Shown here in pieces: positions 23,322 to 40,249 of a stretch of 64,000 nucleotides of DNA (position 1 is its first letter; the number at the start of each line of letters is the position of its first letter). A program made the translations under genes and the position numbers. The notes beneath the pieces were generated by a model, which was not told the DNA's origin, made no database searches, and saw nothing but the letters and a program-made list of their open reading frames with translations. Source of the stretch: Diabrotica undecimpunctata (Eukaryota > Arthropoda > Insecta > Coleoptera > Chrysomelidae); assembly GCF_040954645.1 (NCBI RefSeq), contig NC_092803.1, positions 12,401,230 through 12,465,229 on the forward strand, given 5' to 3'.

Positions 23322-25066
23322 TCAAATTTTTTTTTCGGAATCTGATTGTTGAATATTTTTGTCTTTTGATATTGCGAGAGAATTAGAATAAACGGGAGGT
23401 ATATCTGCCATGGTGATAAGCTTATTCTTATCTTGTGTTAAGTTCCTAGCTGAAGAACGTTGAGTTACAGGCATTTGTTCTAAATTAACACAGCAATTAT
23501 TTTCAGAAAGAACGTCATAATTAACGTGATTTAAATATTTTCGCATTTGGACAACATATCTGTATATATTTCATTTTAGTCCATTTTACTTTATTACTGT
23601 TAATATCTACTTCTAAATTAATATGGGTGTCCTTAAATAGTTTAAAATTTAGAATTTGCTTTTGATTTATTTCAGTTACAGAATATGACTTGCTGAATGC
23701 TTTAGCTCTTTAGCACCTCCGATTATGGTTATCTATTGGTCTGGAACATATACAACTTGATTTTTGCCGTTTTTCTATCAGGCTTGCATTGAATCGCCCT
23801 CGTTTTGTGAATGTCCTTCTTCAAAAAAGACATGTTTAATGTTAATGTTAAACTTCTTCACTACATAGGAGTACAAATAGCAAAAACTATACTATTTTTG
23901 TTTTGTCCACCACAACTATCAAAAAAGACGAAAAAGTCTGTACATTCCTTTTTTACTTTTAATTCAATAAATAAGTATACAGCACTACTAATTTCGTTAG
24001 CATCTTTCCGGACAACAGTCTCATCCCAGACATAGCAGTGTCCTTCATTGTCTTCCAAATCAAAGACTGTAAAATTGTAGACGGCAAGTTTTCGCTCATA
24101 GTATGATGCAGATACTTCTGACATTGGAGTAGATAAGCGATTTAATTTGCGTTTTGAATTCTCGCACCTCAGTTTTAGAAGCGATATGATGAGTATAGTT
24201 AAGCTGTAAATGTTTCCTTCGTTAAATCAAAGCTCTTTTGTAAGTATCACATGTTTTTGGGTTTAAAGAATTCTATGTTGAACTCATTGTAGAATATTTC
24301 TCGATATTGTCTCTCAGTGGCTTGCATCTCTGGTGCATATTAATTATCACATAACCACTTTATAAAGTTTGGGAAACGTTAAAGCTTCGTCAAAATATAG
24401 ATTACTTTAGTCACTCATGTAGTGTGACTCTACAACTGGTATCTAAGCAATATGTGTCCTCACACTTTGTTTAATAATCTTAGGTACTTTGTTTGTGCGA
24501 TTTTCGTGACGGTCTTGTTGATCGGCTAGTGAAACACAATCAGTTACTTCCATATCAATTTTTTTACAAATAGTGTTAACCCACTTATCTGTAATATCTA
24601 GAGTATCGAAAAACATTTTCTTACATACCTGAATTTTATCACCGTTTATCGTAAATAATATTTATATGACCAGCGGCGCCTTGAAGTTGCAAGTGGTGCA
24701 AGTATTTCTTGTTTTTTAGGTAGTCTTTTAACACTACAAACTGTACTTGTTGATCATGATTCCCAAGAGCCCAAAATTGTGAAAAAATCTGGGTTCTCGT
24801 TTCTAAAGATAACTTTTGAATACATTTTTTAGAACACTTCTGTGTACACCCATTTCATTTGCCTTTCTCGAAGTTGTTGACCTCTTTGATTCGTGAATGC
24901 CAATCCTTATTTTTTTCCTTTTATTTAAGTTGCATTTCCAATTGTTGGTATTGCGTGTCCTCTTACGACCAGAAGTACATTTTCTCGGCATATTTTGGTC
25001 CATCCGAATAGCTACTTCCCACAACAAAACTATTTGTATATCTGCCTGAAGACCACAGAATAACAA
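23322..25066 (-). pseudogene. unassigned transposase-like family, copy 2 (longest)
   Basis: Reading down the minus strand: basic N-terminus RNTNNWKCNLNKRKK (24975-24900); CSKKCIQKLSLETRTQIFSQ; VCKKMFFDTLDITDKWVNTI (about 24625); HENRTNKVPK; RTHIA-stop-IPVVESHY; then ERQYREIFYNEFNIEFFKPK; and an open part 24124-23861 with YYERKLAVYNFTVFDLEDNE, CYVWDETVVRKDANEISS and DSCGGQNKNS. The C-terminal frame continues to 23322. The D-x-C-GGQN-x-N box after a beta-strand-rich region suggests an RNase-H-like nuclease fold. About five stops or frameshifts are present. Confidence 0.65.
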
Positions 25067-27016
25067 TAAAAACAGATGTTAACAATTCGTAACAAAAGGA
25101 AATTGTGGTCGTCTATTAACAAGAAAAAAGTAAATAGCAATGTGGATTCTAAAACCTGACATCTTACCTTAAGAACTGGAAGATACATATTCGGACACAT
25201 TAACAAAGAAAGGTTCTCTATGATCATTAGACTCTACATCACTACCATTCGGATCTAGAAATTTGCTAAAACAAGGCCGTAAGTTTCTAAAATTTGATTA
25301 AATTATTGCCATGTTGAATAAGTATTTCATAGGATGATATATATGATGTACTTGCACATAAAGGGTTTTCTGTGACATCAAAATCTTTTGCAACAATGTC
25401 TAAGTTTTCCATCTCGCCAGAAAATAAATTTTGATCCATATCTATAATAATATAAATAATACTAAAATTTTTATCATAAAAGTATGGTTATAATAATAAT
25501 TACTTACCAGGTTCAGCGTCTATTTCACTATTTTTGAAGGCTTATTCTAATATACGTGTATTACGATTCATTTTGAAAATATATCTCGATATTAAAACAC
25601 TTTTATAGTCAAAAATATCAACTAAACTAAATAATGTACAAGTTACATTCACGTAAATGGAATATACTGTAACTATTATAGTTGAACAGAAACAAATCAG
25701 CAACTCATATAGCATGTGGGATTCCCCGGTAAACTATTCGTACAAGATTGACTTACGGGATACACCGTATGTTTGATTACTTTAAAAATTAAACATAGGT
25801 GCAAGAAAGTTATAACTCCTTTAAAAACCTTATTAATCTTCAAATATATAGAAACTAAATATTTGACATAGGGTATAACAGTGTTACTGCCTTTTTCACG
25901 CTAAAATCACACACGTAAGTTAAAGTACAAGCTTTTTCGATGGAGTACTAGCGAAACTGTTAAGAATTCAACTATGCCGTTTATATTGACGTGTGCGCAA
26001 TTTATTACCAAATTCGCCTGTGTTGAAATCTGAAAATAGATCTAACTTGAGTTACAACCTTGTTTGATAGGGTCGATATATTGGTGATTATATTAAAAAA
26101 TATTTACAAAAACTTCACTTTAAGTCTTTAAAATCGACAATAAACCGCAATTTTCTAAAAAAAGATGAAGATTTACCATTAAAAATATATTTTTTTTTGC
26201 TCTGCCGCTACTGTGCGACAATTCTCAGAACGCCGAAATCATTCAATACGGTAGCTAATTCTCCCTTTTCATCAGAATCTCGTCTGAGTCGATTATGAAC
26301 TTCAAAGAAGAAGTGCTGAAAATGGCGTATTGAAAGCAGTGTTTTAAAAGAGAGAATTGCCAGGGCCCAAGGACGGGGATTTGTTTTTGGAAGGAAATAA
26401 TAAATGTTTGGATGTCGAATGACTTTCTTTCTAATTCTGAAAAAAGGTTTTATTATCGAGGAGGCATTACTGTTATAAAATCGATCGTTCTTAATTTAGA
26501 AATACTTGGTTTTCCACGTCTGAAAGATAAAATATATTTTTTAGAATTATATTCGTTACAAAAGATCGACGATTAGATCATATAAATGGAGACGTAAAGT
26601 CTAAGAATATTGTGAGATAGGTATGTCAATAACAGACAAATCTCCAAAGACGATCGATCTCACTAATTACCTTTCCCCAATATTATCATGAAGTGAGAGG
26701 ATAAAGTCTTATTGATGCATATAAAAAAATTCAGAGATTTTCTACTACTTTTGCCGTCATATCCTGGACTATTTGTGACTTTTTCATTTCTGCCATGATG
26801 TGTAGAAATCTGTTAACATACATTTTTGTTTGCCAAATAAATAATCTTTTTTTTCACATAATTTATCATATTCGGCTTAGTCTATATCTTATGACTTGCA
26901 TTTTTTCGACAAGGAATCGAAAATAGCTTTTAAAAGCCATTCATTAGATTGCACAAAATCCTAGTCCGAAAAATGTTAAAACCATTAAAGAGAACCATAA
27001 TTTATTCATTATTGAA
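25067..27016. other. AT-rich stretch without recognised gene
   Basis: Short ORFs only. A segment around 25705-25780 (GGGATTCCCCGGTAAAC ... ACGGGATACACCG) is more GC-balanced and resembles transposon termini, but no inverted partner was found. Confidence 0.3.
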
Positions 27017-27027
27017 ATATCTATATC

Positions 27028-27054
<27 letters not shown>
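27017..27054. repeat. (TA)n microsatellite
   Basis: Dinucleotide TA tract directly at the left end of the 1.3-kb repeat. Confidence 0.9.
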
Positions 27055-27058
<4 letters not shown>

Positions 27059-28377
27059 AAGCTATGTAAAATTCAAAATAATATTGGTTTGCTTTTAATA
27101 CAAAGTACAAAATATAATAATTCAAATAATTCAACTAATAAACTATAAAAGATATTTCGAAGAAATGAAAGTCCATTATCCTGGATTACCTGTAGTAAAC
27201 AAAATTTAAAGGTATGCATAAATTATTTTCTTTGTAAAATATATTCGAGTGACGTGAGTGAGCTTAGTGAAATCGTAAACAATGCGAGCGGGTTTTCCAA
27301 ATAGACTTGTACGTCGATATACAGTGAATAAGACAATAGAATAGAAATATTTAGAAAATATAATTCTCGATTAGCATGTTAATAGTTTTTAGGAAATTTA
27401 TAATTGTAGGTAAAATTGTTGTTTGTTATCTAAATGGTAGATGGGGATAAGTGTGACGAACTTTGATTGGAGGAGATTGAAAAAAGTGGGATAGGTATGT
27501 AGGAATGAGAGTTTAGCTAGATTTTTGAGGGAGAAAAGATAATCAGTTGTTTTTCCAAGGGTTCAAGGCGAACAGTCGTTGTTCTCTGGTGGTTTTCCAG
27601 AGGTAGTAAGCAGTAGAAGTGAATGTTTGTGAGTTTTCTTGGAGTAAGTGTATCTGACGGAAGCTGATCCAGTACAATATTGTAAGTTATATTTTTCTAC
27701 TTATATTCCAAGAGTCACTGTTCAGGCCGGAACGAGAGATTCAGTTTATCGAGAGGAGAAGAGGCTAGCATCATTTGAACGATACGTGCATAAGGAGATC
27801 ATTAAAGAGGATAGGCTCGCAATAATTTGTTGTAAGATTGCTGATTACCTAGGGGACTGCTAAGAATAGATAGTGTAGGCTACAAGGAATAAGGATTTGG
27901 ACAACTCATCATCACAGAGATAGTTTTACCATTTTTCAGTTTTTCTCTATTAACAACACATTTTTTAACAATTTCTTTAGAAAAGATAGGAATGTTTTGA
28001 TCAGAAGATTTAGAACAAAAATTTTGATTTGAAATTTTAATTTATATTGTATATACCATTAATTTTTGAAGGTTCACGTACGTAGAACAAAATTTTTGAT
28101 AATCATTTTATGAGATATTTTTTATTGAAGATATTTGAGTGTGAATTTTATTTCAATATATAATGTTGTATCATATATTTTTCTATTATTCTGGTATTCT
28201 TTGGACCTTACCTATCATATGTAAAGCATAAATATTGAAGCACGAGTATAACCCTGAGATAAGAAAATTAAATAGTGTAATAGAATCATAATTGCATCAT
28301 TTAAATAAGTTTAATTAATTAATTAATTAGCTAATTAATTGCTTGGTGCACCTCAGACTTTTAATATCACATTAGTG
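27055..28377 (+). repeat. 1.3-kb dispersed repeat, copy 1 (possible solo LTR)
   Basis: It begins TGTTAAGCTATG and ends ...TTTTAATATCACATTAG just before a (TA)n tract. The whole length matches the reverse complement of 41768-43080 at roughly 90% by eye. Termini TG...CA(TTAG) would suit a solo LTR, but no inverted termini and no clear target duplication were seen. The 72-codon ORF at 27648 is broken by a 2-bp insertion in the other copy, so it is probably non-coding. Confidence 0.85.
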
Positions 28378-28424
28378 TATATATATATATATATATATAG
28401 ATATATAAAACTTTATTTTATATA

Positions 28425-28470
<46 letters not shown>
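28378..28470. repeat. (TA)n microsatellites around a short spacer
   Basis: Two TA tracts (about 28378-28402 and 28425-28467) separated by TATATAAAACTTTATTTTATATA-like sequence, a near palindrome. Confidence 0.9.
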
Positions 28471-28474
<4 letters not shown>

Positions 28475-28479
28475 CATAC

Positions 28480-28575
28480 AACACCGTTTATTAGGGTTGC
28501 AGTCAGAAAGTTTGGCCGGAATGTTTGGTCTAGCTTTCGGAATTGTTTTATTCCTTTTTCAAGACACTGTAATTA
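28480..28575 (-). repeat. dispersed repeat tail adjoining (TA)n, second copy
   Basis: The reverse complement matches 4600-4725 (CCGAAAGCTAGACCAAA, CGGCCAA, CTGACTGCAACCCTAATAAA). The (TA)n follows on the same side in both copies. Confidence 0.6.
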
Positions 28576-28639
28576 GAAGAATGTGTAAATATTTACAATA
28601 TTGTAATATTTACAATATTGTAAATATGTAAATACGTTT

Positions 28640-28997
28640 GTAAAACATGTCTTCCATCTGTTTCTAATGAATATGTAGTCGATTTGGTTCTTGTATTCTC
28701 CATTTAGGCTGGTCCATGTCGATAAACGACGGGAATAATGTTTGAACATTGTGTTTACAATGGCCAAACCGGCTGTTTCTAATACCTAACCCATAGTTTC
28801 CTACATTTTGGATGTTATCATTTCTTGTTTCTGCCTCCTTGGCGTTAAAATCGCCCATGATTATGAGTGGTTCTTTAGATGGAATATTTCTGATTGTGTG
28901 TTTAATAACGGAGTATACGTCTTCCACTTCATTGTCTAACGCCTCTAAGCCAGGTATTTTCGTGATATTTAAATTAATTTCTAATTATTCAAAATAA
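28640..28997 (-). pseudogene. LINE apurinic-type endonuclease fragment
   Basis: The minus strand reads KIPGLEALDNEVEDVYSVIK, then the catalytic strand LIIMGDFNAK, YGLGIRNSR and, after a frameshift, LSTWTSLNGEYKNQIDYIFI. GDFNAK and the W-x-S...QIDYI box are the hallmark EN motifs of non-LTR elements. Only the 5' part of ORF2 is left here. Confidence 0.85.
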
Positions 28998-29519
28998 AAA
29001 TTATGCCATTTTGTTCGTTAATATTCTAATCATTTAACCATAAGTTTTACACAATCCAATTATGTTTTCGAGCACTTCGAAACATGGCTCCGCTCGAACT
29101 ATTCGAGCCAAGCTGACACGAGCCACGAGCTTAAGTTTGTCAAAATTTCGGCTAGTCTTGAGTCCGTGTCTATTCCTAAAATAATCTTTTTTTGAAAACA
29201 ATTTTTAAAATGGAAATCCAAACAGTATCTTAAAATATAATTTTCATTACAATAAATTGTGACTTAATTCCGTATTAACACAATATATTTTAACTTACCA
29301 CAGGAAAACAGTTTCAGCACGAAAGGACTGAAAGGTAACTGAAAGGACTTGTAATAATTAACAATTTTTAAAAAATCAATTTTATTAAATACATCAATTT
29401 AATATTTAAAATATAAACAAGAAACACATTTTAAACAATGCATTTTTAAAATATTGATCACATACTATATGAATATTAACTTAAAGTTAAGAATGTATAA
29501 TTTTTTATGATATATGTCA
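28998..29519. other. AT-rich stretch without recognised gene
   Basis: Nothing recognised apart from a GC-richer patch at about 29070-29160 with alternating GAGC/GCTC motifs. Confidence 0.35.
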
Positions 29520-29600
29520 TATTGCGGGAGGCCTACGTTCAGCAGTGGACAAATATAATAAGGCTAATAAATAAGGCTAATTGATGATATCATGTCGTAT
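29520..29600 (+). repeat. LINE 3'-tail or SINE-like fragment
   Basis: TTGCGGGAGGCCTACGTTCA followed by GCAGTGGACAAATATAATAAGGCT and a TGATGAT-type end is a frequent insect LINE 3' terminus. Only the terminal ~80 bp is present. Confidence 0.6.
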
Positions 29601-30129
29601 TGAATTTGAACCATTACGATAAATAAAGACGCCAACACCATAATGGAAGCGGAAATAAGTTAACGAATTCACGCGTAATAATGGACATGGCCGCAAATGG
29701 TCACTGGACTCAACTATTCAACTCTCATGAAGAGATTTAAAAACTGAAGATTGCTTCGACAGAAACGCTGGAAATTAGGATGCGAGAAACAAGATTCAAC
29801 AGCCGATACTATAACGATGAGCAATGATTGCAAAAACTGTTCTAAACATGTTTTAAATAACATTTTTTACCAATCATTTACCAATTCACTTTATACTAAG
29901 ATATTACCCAGACCATTTAATTTTCAATAATAGTTAGGCAAGATCGTGTAATTAGGAAATTCACAGAACGACAAACGAACAGAGATATAACGATAGAATT
30001 AATTTCTAATAAAATAATAAAATATAAAAAAATAATTAAATACCCAACAGTTGGCAGTTTTAAAATAGGTGCTTAACAATGAATCACCCTCCTTATTTTC
30101 TTGTCCGGGTATAAAAAATCATACTATAA
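29601..30129. other. stretch without recognised gene
   Basis: No ORF or repeat recognised. Confidence 0.35.
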
Positions 30130-30863
30130 AGGTCGCGGCATATTATCGTGCACGTATAGTTTCCGGCACGTAGCGTTTACATTCCAGCAATCAGACTACG
30201 CGTTCACATTTTCATACATAGAACGTTTCAGTTTGATTCAGTGAAGATATGATCTCGCTTTTCTCGACAAAAATTATGTGCAATTGCTCTTCTACTTAAC
30301 GATGAAGAATAAAAAACTGAAGAAAAATATTATGGATATTTTAGAATGAATAGGATTCAGTTTAAATATGTTTTAAATTTAATTTCACCTTCAGTTAAAA
30401 AACAAAATACAACATTTTTTAACGAAACCATACATATCAAACCAAAAAGTATTTTTAAAAAGAAGAGGTATTACTTCTGTACAAAAGTCCTAATTGTTTA
30501 TCACTTTCGTGATTAATTGTCACAAAGCAATAAAAACACATGCATAAATGACAAAATAGCCTCGAAAATTATTTTTTTAAATACTCTGTATCAAAATCAA
30601 ACAAATACCTAAATAAACAACGGGGGGAAAACGACGGACATCTAATTCACACTATCCTTACCAACCGGTTACAACTCGTTACGTAGCCGTCAGCATTAGT
30701 AAAATATTGTTTTCAAATATACTGAACGGAAACGTTAAGTGTCTGAAACGCTATGTTCCGGACAGTGTGCGTTGTTCATATTTAAAACCATTTAAATTAT
30801 ATTTTTCGGAAACTAAACGCTATGTGCTGGAAACGCAACGTGCACGATAATATGCCACGACCT
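30130..30863 (+). mobile_element. PIF/Harbinger-derived element, non-autonomous
   Basis: Inverted ends AGGTCGCGGCATATTATCGTG and its near-identical complement at 30838-30863, flanked by TAA on the left and TTA on the right, close to the TWA target of this superfamily. Inside, a broken plus-strand frame near 30330-30450 gives YFRMNRIQFKYVLNLISPS, the N-terminal part of HARBI1-like nucleases. Length 734 bp; no DDE core remains. Confidence 0.72.
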
Positions 30864-31017
30864 TTAAAGTCTATAGAAAATGTCACACCGAGAGTGCAGT
30901 ACGGCTAATATTCGCTCCGTGCGTGACCATGGTAGGGGTACCTTGAAACGATGCCAGCGTGCGTAGCGGCGAAATATGACACAATTGGAGTCTTTATACG
31001 CATAAATTTTATCAAAA

Positions 31018-31155
31018 ATGTGTGCAAATACATATTGCGTATTTAATTGTGCTAATAATAGCAAAAATAGCAAGTGTAGTTTTTATAGGTTTCCAAAGAT
31101 TACATATAAATTAGAGAAAAGAAAAAGATGGATCCGTGCGATTAATATGAAAAAG
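31018..31155 (+). pseudogene. THAP zinc-finger first exon of P-type transposase
   Basis: Starts at ATG 31018. CVFNCANN, CSFYRFPK and KRKRWIRAINMKK fit the first half of a THAP domain (Cys pair, F-x-R-F-P, basic, W). The frame runs into AAGTAAAT, a usable splice donor, so it is probably exon 1. No matching downstream exon was recognised, and the distal Cys/His pair is missing. Confidence 0.6.
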
Positions 31156-31499
31156 TAAATATCACATAACATCATTTTTATGCAATTAAAATAGGAAATA
31201 TTTAAATAATTTACCTTAAATGATATTTTATAAGGCTTCAAGCTAACTGCAGAGTGCCTGATGACTTTAGCTTTTATATCATAACTTTTACTATTACTGT
31301 TTTTAATTATATGCTCTTTCACGTGAAAAACTTGATTTGCCAGTACTAGATTTTTAACTTTTCTTTTCCGTTTGGGCTTAAAAAGATATATTATGATGAA
31401 TTTTGAGAAACCCAGTTTTTAATACTACATTTATTTTGTACATAAACTGAAAAAATATAGTTAAAAAGTTAATTATTAATAATTGTCAATTTCGCCTGT

Positions 31500-31730
31500 A
31501 TTTAACAATGTCAAACATATGTCATTAATGTCATATGTTTAACCTGAAAATTGGTAGACTCCAAAACTGTCAGATGAAGGCGGTAGGTGTCGCGTCAGTC
31601 ACGCACAGAGCGAATAGGAATGCACAATTGCCGGATTTCACGCCTTGTACTTGGCGATACAAACAGGTCCAAGTGGTAGTCACAGAACCGTACCCAGATC
31701 TCTACGCCGGGCTCTGTTATTTATTATAAA
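31500..31730 (+). other. GC-richer open segment inside the THAP element
   Basis: A plus-strand frame (31535-31729) with no known motif lies in sequence distinctly richer in G+C than its surroundings. It could be an internal transposase remnant or captured DNA. Confidence 0.25.
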
Positions 31731-32944
31731 ATAATATATTGATAAAATAATTGCATTCAAGTAGCCAAATAAGAGGCATGAATTTGAATAAAAAGACCTT
31801 AAGTTTTTAGCGAGAATTTTATTATAAAACTGTATACTGTATTAAACTAACAAATGTATTTTAAATTACATTTCTTGATAGCTATAAATATACCGGGTGG
31901 AACCTCCGGTAACTCGATTTCCGCTAACTTTCGCTAACACCAGTCATCAACGAAGTACGTCTTACAGCAGCACTTACATTAAGTTGTTCCGTATTTTGTA
32001 AAAAACACAACACATTTAACACTACGAGTTTAGCGCAACCGTTAAATAATTCACCGGATTTAAACTTATGGGCTCCATGCTCTCTGTTGAAACTCGGACT
32101 AAATTTTGAAGTGTAGTTTCGTTTTCCAAAAGCACTTTTACCCTAAGGACGGGTAGGGGGTGAAATAGGGAAAGCTTGGAGTTTATCAAATACTAATTAT
32201 CACAAACAAGTTTATGACCATATTTAGGTGATTATGTTAATGATGGTAATTTGTAGCAGAAGTTTTATAAAAGAAATGAAGACCTATTTATAGAAACAAC
32301 ATAACTGTATTTTTAATATTTTACATGCAATAGAAAAAATCTAATTTCTATGAAAGAATTGGAAATTTGAATATTATATATAATATCTATAAATAATATC
32401 ATTTACAAGTTTCCAAATTCTTTCCTAGAAATTATGTAGGTTTTTTCTATTTTATGTAAAACATTAAAACTACAGTTATTGTATGTTGTTCTTGTAAAGA
32501 GGTGTTCAAATGTTACTCTTATGAATATGATTCAATTGTATATCTCATGTTGACGTTTTATATGCAAAATTCATAGTTTTCGTTGTCAATAACTCATCAA
32601 TGCCTTTTTATTCTACTGTATACGTATACATGATATAAAATATTTTACTCGTACTGCCGGCAGATGCATTTTATCCAAGCCGGTCCTGTGAGACAACGAG
32701 CAATCAAATGCTGGAGAAAACCGACAACCCTGCTCGTTTATTCTCCATAAGAAAAGCATTGCCGTATCTTACCCGTACTGCACTCTCAGTGTGACATTTT
32801 CTATAGCACAGAATATCATGAAGCTACAATCAAACCAAAGACGAATGCGACAAACACACTCCCAGTGACGTTCAACAAGATTTTTCGTTTCAACTTGATT
32901 TAAATATTTGTTCATTGATGAATTTAGTTTATTTTACTTAAGTC

Positions 32945-32959
32945 TTTATTTTATTTATT
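32945..32959 (-). terminator. candidate polyadenylation signals of the P450 gene
   Basis: Two overlapping-range AATAAA hexamers on the minus strand (32959-32954 and 32950-32945) lie about 175-190 nt after the stop codon. They are the first canonical hexamers noted downstream of it. Confidence 0.45.
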
Positions 32960-33131
32960 AAAAATCTCAAGCTTACTTTGCAATACAAACAAGTAAAATG
33001 TGCAGTTATAATTAAACTAGTTAAATTAGTTAAAGCTCATGGCTTAAATATTTTAAGCATCATTTTTGTAACTCTTGTAATAATAAAACATTATTTACTT
33101 AATTCTAAATATATTACCAGCTAGAATGTTT

Positions 33132-39367
<6,236 letters not shown>

Positions 39368-39465
39368 TATGGATCTGTGAATAAAAAAAAACTTGTGTAG
39401 TTTTTCGACTTCAACAACCAAACGTTAAAACCTATAATCCTAGTGGAATAGTAAGAGGACGTTTC

Positions 39466-39476
39466 ATATATATTTA
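39466..39476 (-). promoter_or_regulatory. candidate TATA box of the P450 gene
   Basis: On the minus strand TTAAATATATATG lies about 100 bp upstream of the start codon, which would leave a 5' UTR of roughly 70 nt. The TATA match is clear; no initiator was pinned down, and AT-rich DNA gives such matches by chance. Confidence 0.4.
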
Positions 39477-39854
39477 AGAGGAAATGTAATATTACATCTG
39501 ATAAATAGGATACTTTCTGATATTCAGGTATTATCGATACTACTATAAAGTAGCAGAACCAAAGCAGAAGCCTATACAAATCCATACGATTAATTTTATT
39601 CGGGTAGGGTGAAACTTTTATAATAGAATGTAAAATGCTATTGAAAGATTACAAATAAATAGAAAAAAAAATGTTTCATATATTTCACTAAATTATAATT
39701 GAATAATACTTTCTAATTTAATATTTATTCTTATTATTGTTATTGATAATAAGTAATAAACAGACATATAAAATAGATTTTTTTAAGGTAGGTATGTAAA
39801 CATAACTGATCATAACACTAGTAATCCTAAGATTTTCTACTTGGCTAAATTCAC

Positions 39855-40135
39855 ATTTTTACCACTGTGCTTTCTAAAACTTGCAAACCAGACAGATTAA
39901 TGAATTAGTCCGAAGGGAATTTATAATTTGTATTCCACATGCTGTTTATCAGGGTAAAAACTATTCTTAGTGAATTTAGTTTCTGGTACTCGAAATCAAG
40001 TGAAGAACTAAGATGGTATTAGATTTAACTGCATATATCGCTCTGATGAGACCTAATGAGGTGAAATTATTACGTATAAGCGACTTGCAGATGCCCTGGA
40101 TCGAAATTAAATCTAATACCGTCTTTCTGTTATAA
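39855..40135 (+). mobile_element. Penelope-type repeat with hammerhead, second copy
   Basis: Starts with TTTTTACCACTGTGCTTTCT as at 14565, continues with shared strings TTTCTGGTACTC and TAATACCGTC, and has the ribozyme at 40029-40090. It lies about 500 bp upstream of the P450 start, in opposite transcriptional sense. Confidence 0.7.
40029..40090 (+). ncRNA. type I hammerhead ribozyme, partly decayed
   Basis: Core CTGATGA at 40043-40049; stem II GACCT/AGGT with the last C lost; GAAA at 40063-40066; stem III enlarged by a few bases; predicted cleavage after A40078. Stem I differs in sequence from the copy at 14844 but still pairs: TCGCT/AGCGA and CTGCA/TGCAG. That compensatory change supports a real RNA fold, though the stem II deletion may impair cleavage. 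Confidence 0.75.
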
Positions 40136-40249
40136 CTAATTATTTTTATTGTACTTAATAAGAAACTACTTGATTAATTTATTCTTTAAAAGAGAAAAAA
40201 TTATTTTGTCTGCTAACCAAGTTCCGTCTAGAATTTCAATATTACGAAT

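Larger units (their letters stand above)
30871..32806 (+). mobile_element. THAP-bearing P-type element derivative with 34-bp inverted repeats
   Basis: The left end 30871-30904 (CTATAGAAAATGTCACAC...) and the reverse complement of 32773-32806 differ at one of 34 positions. The interior starts with an exon encoding a THAP zinc-finger N-terminus, as in P-element/THAP9 transposases, but no transposase catalytic region was found. Flanking 8-bp sequences do not match, perhaps because the Harbinger element ends only 7 bp to the left. Confidence 0.65.

Noticed and set aside
27648..27863. 72-codon ORF in the 1.3-kb repeat
   Set aside because: The matching region of the second copy has a 2-bp insertion, and the first codon is not ATG; no sign of conserved coding.
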